Assembly: GCA_943845485.1 (NCBI GenBank)
Contig: CALTNV010000093.1
Span: 1-7,211, forward strand
Direction of reading: 5' to 3'
DNA: 7,211 nucleotides
Source of the DNA: an uncultured Flavobacteriales bacterium
GTDB taxonomy: Bacteria; Bacteroidota; Bacteroidia; Flavobacteriales; CALTNV01
Shown here: positions 1 to 5,577 of the stretch, piece by piece
Position numbering within the stretch: the first letter of the stretch is position 1
How the letters are laid out: each line of letters opens with the position of its first letter
Program-made: the position numbers and the translations under genes
The notes under the pieces: generated by a model
What the model saw: the letters and a program-made list of their open reading frames with translations, nothing else
Database searches by the model: none
What the model was told of the DNA's origin: nothing

Positions 1-165
1 TTTATTTTTTTTAAAAAAAAAGAAAATATAGCCATTAAATTAAAATACTATTTAAAAAACCATACGCATGTAAGATTTATTCAAAAAAATAAATCACTCT
101 TGTAATAATCTTAATAAATTAAACTTTAAATAAAAATTATTCACAAACCAATAAATAAATTATTT

Positions 166-879
166 ATGAAAAACCCTTTTTATTACATATTACTGTGTAC
201 AATAATTTTGTTTTCTTGTAATGATAAAATACACGATAATAAATATGATACAAAAGCAATAAAAAAATTAGATTTATTATCCGAAACTATAGGTAAATTA
301 AACTCCTGTAGTTTTACATTAAACACCATTGATATTGATGACAATGGTAATAGTATCCTCTCAGAAAATGATATTTACATGAATGGTCCAAATAAATTAT
401 TTTTACATTCAAAAAGTACAAAAGAAAAAAAAAGCTATTGGTATGATGGAGAAAGGTTAGCATTCTTTTCTTACGACAGAAATGAATATGACATCATCAC
501 TTCTTCAGGAAATATTATTGAAACCATTGATTTTGTACATAAGAAATACGATATTGATTTTCCAGCTGCTGATATTTTTTATCCTAGTTTAACTGATGAC
601 ATCATTAAAAATTATGACCAGGTTTTATTTGATGAAGACACATCTATTAGCGGGAAAATTAATTCAATAATATTTGCTACATCTAATACAGATACTTTAA
701 AGTTAATAATTGACGACATAAACAATGTACCTTATAAAATGTTTATTAGCTCTGAAGGTAAATTTTATGAGGGAATATTTTCTAATTGGAAATTAAACCC
801 TTCACTACCAGATATTATGTTTGAATTTAAGCCGCCATTTAATTCAAAAAGAAAAAAAATAGAAATGATAAAAAAGTAA
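166..879 (+). CDS. DUF2092-type lipoprotein (LolA-like fold)
   Basis: Predicted exported lipoprotein of 237 residues with no known biochemical role. A short hydrophobic signal segment (residues 5-17) ends in the lipobox-like LFSC, which makes Cys18 the likely lipidated residue; Phe at -2 is unusual but tolerated. The remainder follows the order I recall for DUF2092: an N-terminal strand region, a YWYDG motif (about residues 91-95), a KYDIDFPAADIFYP segment (about 127-140), a P-Y-K-M strand and a final FSNWKLNP...FEFKPP block (about 206-225). DUF2092 proteins resemble LolA/LolB, which carry lipids or lipoproteins across the periplasm, so a hydrophobic ligand is possible but unproven. The ATG has an AT-only leader without Shine-Dalgarno, which is normal in Bacteroidota. 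The next gene starts 3 bp after its stop, so the two are almost certainly cotranscribed. Family call fairly sure; function unknown. Confidence 0.8.
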   Translation: MKNPFYYILLCTIILFSCNDKIHDNKYDTKAIKKLDLLSETIGKLNSCSFTLNTIDIDDNGNSILSENDIYMNGPNKLFLHSKSTKEKKSYWYDGERLAFFSYDRNEYDIITSSGNIIETIDFVHKKYDIDFPAADIFYPSLTDDIIKNYDQVLFDEDTSISGKINSIIFATSNTDTLKLIIDDINNVPYKMFISSEGKFYEGIFSNWKLNPSLPDIMFEFKPPFNSKRKKIEMIKK

Positions 880-882
880 ATT

Positions 883-1764
883 ATGAAAATTATAAAATAT
901 ACATTAATCATAAGTAGTATCATATTAGGATCATCTGCAAATGAATTATTATCTCAAAGAATGAGACATGGAGGTGGCATGAACAGATCTTCAATGGGAG
1001 GAGGAAACAGATCAATGAATGGAGGAGCTTACAGGTCTCCTAGTAGACCTCAAACAGGAAACTACAACAAACCTCAAAAATCTATTTCTAAACCTACTAC
1101 AAATCCAACCAATAAAAACAAATCAAATATTCAAAATAACAACAGAACTAACAATAGCAACAAAACAAATATTTCTAAAAATGGAAATACCATTAACAAT
1201 AATAACGTAAATATTAATGTTAATAAAAATGTAAGAGTAAACAACAACCATTACAATCATTATTATAATGGACACAGAGGTTATTATCCTTACCATTATC
1301 ATCCATACCATCCATATTATTATGGCCCAATGTGGCATCCTTATGGTTTTTTTATTACAACATTAGCAGTAACAGCTGTGATGGTAAATTTAGAAAACCA
1401 GCAATATTATTACAACAATGGTATTTACTATACCAAATCTTCTGGTGGTTATACAGTGGTTGAACCTCCAACAAACATTATTGTAAACACTATGCCTGAG
1501 GGCGTTGAAAAAATAACTTTAAATGGAGATGAATATTATTATTTCGGAGGCGCATTTTATGAAGCTGATGGTAAAAGTTATAAAGTTATAGATGCTCCAG
1601 AGGGAGCTATTATAACAAATATTCCAGAGGGTGGAAAAGAAGAAGAAATTGATGGGGAAAAATATGTTTATTATAATCACACATATTTTCAACCTTTGGT
1701 ACAAGATGGAAAAAACTTATATCAAGTTGTTATTATGGAAAAAACGGATGATACAGATTCCTAA
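883..1764 (+). CDS. DUF6515-type secreted His/Tyr/Asn-rich protein
   Basis: Exported protein of 293 residues, function unknown. A signal peptide spans about residues 1-25, with a hydrophobic core at 6-19 and probable cleavage before RMRHGG. It is followed by a Gly/Met/Ser-rich stretch (27-50), a very Asn-rich low-complexity linker (about 72-122), a His/Tyr/Pro block (123-154) and a hydrophobic segment (156-170, FFITTLAVTAVMV) that could be a membrane-contacting strand or helix. The C-terminal 120 residues hold degenerate repeats of the form YYY-x-x-G-x-[YF]Y ... Y-x-V ... P-x-G/N ... I near 174, 217 and 260, as I recall for DUF6515. The His block could bind metal; that is inference. It lies 3 bp behind the DUF2092 lipoprotein gene, and these two families are often neighbours as far as I remember, suggesting one envelope module. 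Codon bias to AAT/AAC explains much of the Asn richness in this AT-rich genome, but not the His block. Confidence 0.78.
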   Translation: MKIIKYTLIISSIILGSSANELLSQRMRHGGGMNRSSMGGGNRSMNGGAYRSPSRPQTGNYNKPQKSISKPTTNPTNKNKSNIQNNNRTNNSNKTNISKNGNTINNNNVNINVNKNVRVNNNHYNHYYNGHRGYYPYHYHPYHPYYYGPMWHPYGFFITTLAVTAVMVNLENQQYYYNNGIYYTKSSGGYTVVEPPTNIIVNTMPEGVEKITLNGDEYYYFGGAFYEADGKSYKVIDAPEGAIITNIPEGGKEEEIDGEKYVYYNHTYFQPLVQDGKNLYQVVIMEKTDDTDS

Positions 1765-1868
1765 AATATTAAATGTGAGAAAGTCATTAAAAAATAATAT
1801 TAAAGTAGCATCTTAATAAAAATCGTTAAACCTAATCGTATTAAATACTTAAACTTTATTCTTCATTA

Positions 1869-1921
1869 ATTTTAAAGTAACTTTATAAGGTTTAAAAATA
1901 AATATAAAGTTACTTTAAAAT
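1869..1921. repeat. Perfect 19-bp inverted repeat at the selO start
   Basis: Arms 1869-1887 and 1903-1921 are exact reverse complements separated by 15 bases. The right arm includes the A and T of the selO ATG (1920-1922). In RNA this would be a 19-pair, mostly A-U hairpin burying the ribosome landing site and most of the start codon. No T-run follows, so it does not look like an intrinsic terminator. Even allowing for the AT-rich composition, a perfect 19-bp match with such a short loop is very unlikely by chance in a window of this size (roughly 1 in 10,000 or less by simple base-frequency reasoning). Confidence 0.9.
1873..1917. promoter_or_regulatory. Candidate paired operator, TAAAGTnACTTTA x2
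   Basis: Each arm of the inverted repeat contains its own 13-bp palindrome: TAAAGTAACTTTA at 1873-1885 and TAAAGTTACTTTA at 1905-1917. Their centres (1879 and 1911) are 32 bp apart, about three helical turns, so two regulator dimers would sit on the same DNA face. The sites lie just upstream of and against the selO start codon, where bound protein would block transcription or, if transcription starts between them, act as a downstream operator. I cannot name the regulator; short-half-site palindromes like this fit winged-helix repressors (MarR/HxlR-like) or MerR-like proteins. No regulator gene is in the window. I could not find a convincing Bacteroidota TTG/TAnnTTTG promoter beside it. Confidence 0.5.
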
Positions 1922-3494
1922 GAATATAGAACTAGCTGATACTTTTAATCAATTACTACCTTCAGATGCCGAGATTTCAAATACAAGAAGACAGGTTAAA
2001 AAAGCATGTTTTTCATTTGTAAATCCACAGAAAACATCAAACCCTAAACTTATTCACGTATCTGAAGATGCTTTGGAATTACTAGGAATTGACAATAAGG
2101 AGATTGAAAGTAAAGACTTCTTAGATATTTTTACTGGAAATAAATTACTTAAAAATAGTCACCCTTATGCAATGTGTTATGGCGGCCATCAATTTGGTAA
2201 TTGGGCAGGGCAATTAGGAGATGGAAGAGCTATAAACTTAGGAGAAGTTATTCATAATAACAAACGCTGGGCTATTCAATTAAAAGGAGCAGGAGAAACT
2301 CCATATTCAAGAAATGCAGATGGTTTAGCTGTATTAAGATCCTCTATTAGAGAACATTTGTGTAGTGAAGCTATGTTTTACTTAGGTTTACCTACAACAA
2401 GATCATTATCCTTGGCTTTATCTGGCGATGAAGTATTAAGAGATGTAATGTATAATGGAAATCCGGCGATGGAAAAAGGAGCTATTGTTTGTAGATTATC
2501 ACCTAGTTTTATCAGGTTTGGAAACTTTGAAATATTAAGTAGTAGAAAAGATTATGAGACATTAAAAAAGATAACAGATTACACAATTGATATTTATTAT
2601 CCCGAATTTAATTCCGAAAACAAATACAACTATATCAAATTATTTGAAAAAATAGCTAATGATAGCCTTGAAATGGTTTTAAGCTGGCAAAAAGTAGGTT
2701 TTGTTCATGGGGTTATGAATACTGATAACATGTCAATTCATGGTGTTACAATAGACTATGGACCATATGGTTGGCTAGAAGGATACGATCCTTCTTGGAC
2801 TCCAAACACTACTGATAAACAATATAAAAGATACCAATTTGGAAATCAACCTAACATAGTACTTTGGAATTTATACAAATTAGCTAATTCATTATATCCT
2901 TTAGTAAATGATGCAGAAGGATTTGAAAAAACATTAAATAATTTTGTAAAAACTTATGATCATAAATATTTAAATATGATGAGAAATAAGTTAGGTTTAG
3001 TAACTTCTAAGGATACTGATAAAGGATTAATTGAGCAGTTAGAAAATACTCTACAGTTAACAGAAACTGACATGACTATTTTTTTCAGAAATTTATCTCA
3101 TTATCATAAAACTGAAAAAATAAATAATGACTCAAGTGCGTTAGCTCCAATTATGGATGCTTTTTATAAAACAGAGGAGTTAGATGGGGATATTATTGAA
3201 GAATGGAATGATTGGATAAAGCTTTATTTAAATCGCTTAAAAGAAGAAAAAATTTCTGATCAAAAAAGAAAAGAAATCATGAATAAAATAAATCCTAAAT
3301 ATGTACTTAGAAACTATATGGCTCAATTAGCGATTGATGATGCTGAAAAGGGAAGTTATCATTTAATTGAAGAATTACATCAACTACTTAAAAAACCTTA
3401 TGATGAGCAGCCAAAAAATCAAAAGTGGTTTGCTAAAAGACCTGAGTGGGCAAGAAACAAAGTAGGATGCTCAATGTTATCTTGTAGTTCATAA
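1920..3494 (+). CDS. selO: SelO (YdiU) protein adenylyltransferase
   Basis: Pseudokinase-fold enzyme that transfers AMP from ATP to Ser/Thr/Tyr of proteins; in E. coli it is linked to redox control and glutathionylation. All expected blocks are present: YGGHQFGNWAGQLGDGRA (87-104), the QLKGAGETPYSR lysine loop with Lys122, Glu145 in the following helix, CRLSPSFIRFGNFE (191-204), and the active-site stretch HGVMNTDNMS (263-272) with Asp269 and Asn270, then Asp279 in DYGPYG, matching the metal and nucleotide ligands of characterised SelO. NPKYVLRNYMAQ (458-469) is the conserved C-lobe signature. The protein ends GCSMLSCSS; Cys522 takes the position of selenocysteine in animal SelO and Cys517 is a possible disulfide partner. 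At 524 residues it is longer than E. coli YdiU (478), usual for flavobacteria. The start is chosen because DTFN...LP...RRQV follows at once, as in relatives. It begins a three-gene unit and carries the inverted repeat at its start codon. Confidence 0.96.
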   Translation: MNIELADTFNQLLPSDAEISNTRRQVKKACFSFVNPQKTSNPKLIHVSEDALELLGIDNKEIESKDFLDIFTGNKLLKNSHPYAMCYGGHQFGNWAGQLGDGRAINLGEVIHNNKRWAIQLKGAGETPYSRNADGLAVLRSSIREHLCSEAMFYLGLPTTRSLSLALSGDEVLRDVMYNGNPAMEKGAIVCRLSPSFIRFGNFEILSSRKDYETLKKITDYTIDIYYPEFNSENKYNYIKLFEKIANDSLEMVLSWQKVGFVHGVMNTDNMSIHGVTIDYGPYGWLEGYDPSWTPNTTDKQYKRYQFGNQPNIVLWNLYKLANSLYPLVNDAEGFEKTLNNFVKTYDHKYLNMMRNKLGLVTSKDTDKGLIEQLENTLQLTETDMTIFFRNLSHYHKTEKINNDSSALAPIMDAFYKTEELDGDIIEEWNDWIKLYLNRLKEEKISDQKRKEIMNKINPKYVLRNYMAQLAIDDAEKGSYHLIEELHQLLKKPYDEQPKNQKWFAKRPEWARNKVGCSMLSCSS

Positions 3495-3510
3495 TATTTA
3501 CATCAAAAAT

Positions 3511-4719
3511 ATGACTAATAAAAAATATGATGTTTATATTTTTGGTGGTGGCACTTGTGGATTATTTGCTGCAAGCTTTTTATCACTTCAAAACCCAAAC
3601 ATTAAAATAGCTTTATTTGAAAAGGAAAAATCATTAGGTAGGAAATTTTTAGTTGCAGGTAAAGGAGGTTTTAACTTAACACATAATCCAAAAAAAGAAA
3701 ACTTTCATCAAGCTTATTCACCATCATCAATTTTTAAAGAATGGCTAAATAAATTTAATGCAAATGATAGCATCAATTGGTTAAATGAAATAAAAATATC
3801 AACTTTTATAGGTACAAGTAATCGTCTTTTTCCATCAAAGGACATTAAACCAATAGATGTTTTAAATGCCATTAAATTATCATTTAGAAAAACAACTGAT
3901 ATTTATACCAATCATGAATTGATTAATATATTTGATGACTATTTTGAAATAAAGAATAAACTCAACAATCAAATAATGTCCTTACCAAAAGAAAAATCAA
4001 TTATCGGGTTTGGAGGTAAAAGTTGGGCAAAAACAGGCTCTGACGGGAATTGGATTAATTTTTTCATAAAAAAAAACATTAAGATAACCCCATTTATACC
4101 ATCTAATACTGGAGTTGTATGTCAATGGCCTAAAGAAATAGAAGAAATTGAGGGTAAACCATTAAAAAACATCTCTATACGTTGTAATAATAAAAGCATC
4201 AAAGGAGAATGTATGATAACTAAATATGGCTTAGAAGGGAATACAATTTACACCTTAAACAAAGAGATTAGAAAAAATATAAATAAACACAAGTTATCTG
4301 AAATATTTATTGATTTAAAACCTCAATTTTCAGAAAAACAAATTATTGAAAAAATTAAATTAAACACAAATACTACCAAATCTTTAAAAACAAATTTAAA
4401 ATTAAGTAAAGAACAAATTACGTTTATTAAAACTTATACCAATAAAGAAACGTTTACCTCTCCAGAAAAACTATCTTTTTTTTTAAAAAATATTCCTTTA
4501 AAAGTATTTGGGTTTAGAAATTTTGATGAAGCAATATCTAGTTCGGGGGGGATAGAATTAGATGAGATTAATGAATATTTTGAATTAAAGAAAATAAAAA
4601 ACATATATGTTGTTGGTGAGATGCTTGATTGGGACGCTACTACAGGTGGCTATTTAATTCAAGGCTGTTATACAACAACTTATATTGCCTGCCAAGATAT
4701 ATTAAATAAATTAAAGTAA
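3511..4719 (+). CDS. TIGR03862-type FAD flavoprotein (HI0933/BaiN-like)
   Basis: Predicted cytoplasmic FAD-dependent oxidoreductase of 402 residues; substrate unknown. The N-terminus is a Rossmann dinucleotide fold: YDVYIFGGGTCGL (6-18) with the GxGxxG-type GGGTCG, and Glu37 (ALFEKE) at the end of the second strand to hold the ribose. It continues with GRKFLVAGKGGFNLTH (43-58), typical of the HI0933/BaiN superfamily. FIGTSNRLFPS (99-109), GFGGKSWAKTGSDGNW (166-181), YGLEGNTIY (239-247), SSGGIELDEIN (344-354) and VVGEMLDWDATTGGYLIQG (367-385) match the narrower TIGR03862 group rather than the BaiN dehydrogenases. The region 125-165 and the Lys-rich part around 250-310 are less conserved. It starts 16 bp after selO and its stop abuts the next ATG, so it is in one operon. 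A run of seven G (4545-4551) encodes the conserved GG of SSGGI. Family call strong; reaction not known to me. Confidence 0.9.
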   Translation: MTNKKYDVYIFGGGTCGLFAASFLSLQNPNIKIALFEKEKSLGRKFLVAGKGGFNLTHNPKKENFHQAYSPSSIFKEWLNKFNANDSINWLNEIKISTFIGTSNRLFPSKDIKPIDVLNAIKLSFRKTTDIYTNHELINIFDDYFEIKNKLNNQIMSLPKEKSIIGFGGKSWAKTGSDGNWINFFIKKNIKITPFIPSNTGVVCQWPKEIEEIEGKPLKNISIRCNNKSIKGECMITKYGLEGNTIYTLNKEIRKNINKHKLSEIFIDLKPQFSEKQIIEKIKLNTNTTKSLKTNLKLSKEQITFIKTYTNKETFTSPEKLSFFLKNIPLKVFGFRNFDEAISSSGGIELDEINEYFELKKIKNIYVVGEMLDWDATTGGYLIQGCYTTTYIACQDILNKLK

Positions 4720-5484
4720 ATGATGACTCAAGAACTTAAGGTATTCTTAGATAAACAAGTTGAAAAATACAATTCTCCAAAATTTATTAATACTGATCCT
4801 ATACAAATTCCACATAAATTTTCAAAAAAAGAAGATATAGAAATTATTGGGTTCATAACAGCAATTATAGCTTGGGGAAACAGGACTATGATAATAAAAA
4901 ACTGTAAGAAATTAATTGACATTATGCAACCCTCTCCGCATATTTTTATTATTAATTATAAAGAACAACCATTAGATTTTGTTCATAGAACTTTTAATAG
5001 TACAGATTTAAATTATTTTTTTGTTGCACTTAAAAATATTTATTTAAATTATAATGGTTTAGAGTCTGTTTTTACAGAGGGATATGATGAAAATAAATCT
5101 ATCAAAGAATCTATTATCCACTTTAGAAAAATATTTTTTGTTTTAGAACACGAAAAAAGAACAGAAAAACATATCGCAAATCCTGCTAAAAAATCAGCTG
5201 CGAAACGTATTAACATGTTTTTAAGATGGATGGTTAGATCAGATAATAAAGGAGTTGATTTTGGACTTTGGAAAAACATTAATCAGAGAGATTTATATTG
5301 TCCATTAGATGTTCATACTTCGAGAGTAGCACGTAAATTAAATTTAATTACCAGAAAACAAGATGATTGGTTAGCCCTTGAAGAACTTAATACTTCATTA
5401 AAAAGATTAGATATTAATGATCCTGTAAAATATGATTTTGCTTTGTTTGGAATTAGTGCTTTTGAAAAAATAGAATTTGAGTAA
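4720..5484 (+). CDS. TIGR02757 / DUF2400 family protein
   Basis: Cytoplasmic protein of 254 residues in a family usually labelled as unknown function. Family hallmarks: IIGFITAIIAWGNR (42-55), a KSAAKRINMFLRWMVRSD block (158-175), LYCPLDVHTSRVARKLNL (192-209), TRKQDDW (211-217) and DPVKYDFALFGIS (234-246). I note that LDVHTSRVARKLNL lines up by eye with the D-x-H-x-x-R-V segment of endonuclease III/MutY-type HhH-GPD glycosylases, and DPVKYDFALFG with the following D-x-x-x-x-x-G helix, so a glycosylase-like fold is possible; no iron-sulfur cysteine cluster is present. The ATG at 4720 directly follows the TAA of the flavoprotein gene (no spacer), with a second in-frame ATG at 4723 that could equally be used. 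It is the last gene of the selO unit and faces the peptidase gene across a 93-bp gap. Length is normal for the family. Confidence 0.9.
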   Translation: MMTQELKVFLDKQVEKYNSPKFINTDPIQIPHKFSKKEDIEIIGFITAIIAWGNRTMIIKNCKKLIDIMQPSPHIFIINYKEQPLDFVHRTFNSTDLNYFFVALKNIYLNYNGLESVFTEGYDENKSIKESIIHFRKIFFVLEHEKRTEKHIANPAKKSAAKRINMFLRWMVRSDNKGVDFGLWKNINQRDLYCPLDVHTSRVARKLNLITRKQDDWLALEELNTSLKRLDINDPVKYDFALFGISAFEKIEFE

Positions 5485-5495
5485 TTAGGTGAATA

Positions 5496-5530
5496 TATAA
5501 CTAGAAAAACAAGAAGTAATTCTAGTTATA
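5496..5530. terminator. Hairpin between convergent genes, possible terminator
   Basis: TATAACTAGAA (5496-5506) and TTCTAGTTATA (5520-5530) are exact reverse complements with a 13-base loop. The hairpin starts 11 bases after the TIGR02757 stop codon and lies between two genes that converge, the expected place for a shared terminator. Against this, the stem is AT-rich and no clear U-run follows in either direction on the RNA. A weaker second element on the minus-strand side is CTAA/TTAG (5559-5562 and 5572-5575), followed by T4 on the plus strand and G plus T6 on the minus strand. Confidence 0.4.
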
Positions 5531-5577
5531 AATAAAAAATAAATTTATATCAAAAAACCTAATTTTTCACCTTAGTT

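Noticed and set aside
100..128. Possible Bacteroidota promoter: TTG at 100-102 and AAACTTTA at 121-128
   Set aside because: The downstream box matches only part of TAnnTTTG and the sequence is too AT-rich to judge. It may be real, but I cannot support it.
155..167. Odd palindrome ATAAAT-T-ATTTAT overlapping the start codon of the DUF2092 gene
   Set aside because: Arms of only six A/T bases are expected by chance in this leader. It resembles the selO arrangement in position only, not in sequence or length.
1123..1338. Minus-strand open frame opposite the DUF6515 gene
   Set aside because: Its Ile/Val/Met-rich translation is the antisense of Asn-, His- and Tyr-rich codons; there is no family resemblance, and the plus-strand gene explains the region.
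1631..1816. Plus-strand open frame running past the end of the DUF6515 gene
   Set aside because: It overlaps the real gene in another frame, has a Lys/Ile-rich random-looking product, and shows no sign of independent initiation.
1821..1839. Direct repeat AATCGT (1821-1826 and 1834-1839) before selO
   Set aside because: Six bases repeated once at 13-bp spacing is too short to separate from chance, though it should be kept in mind if a regulator site is mapped nearby.
4476..4490. T9-A6 run in the flavoprotein gene, which could look like a terminator tail
   Set aside because: There is no GC stem before it, it lies inside an intact coding frame, and such runs are common in this AT-rich genome.
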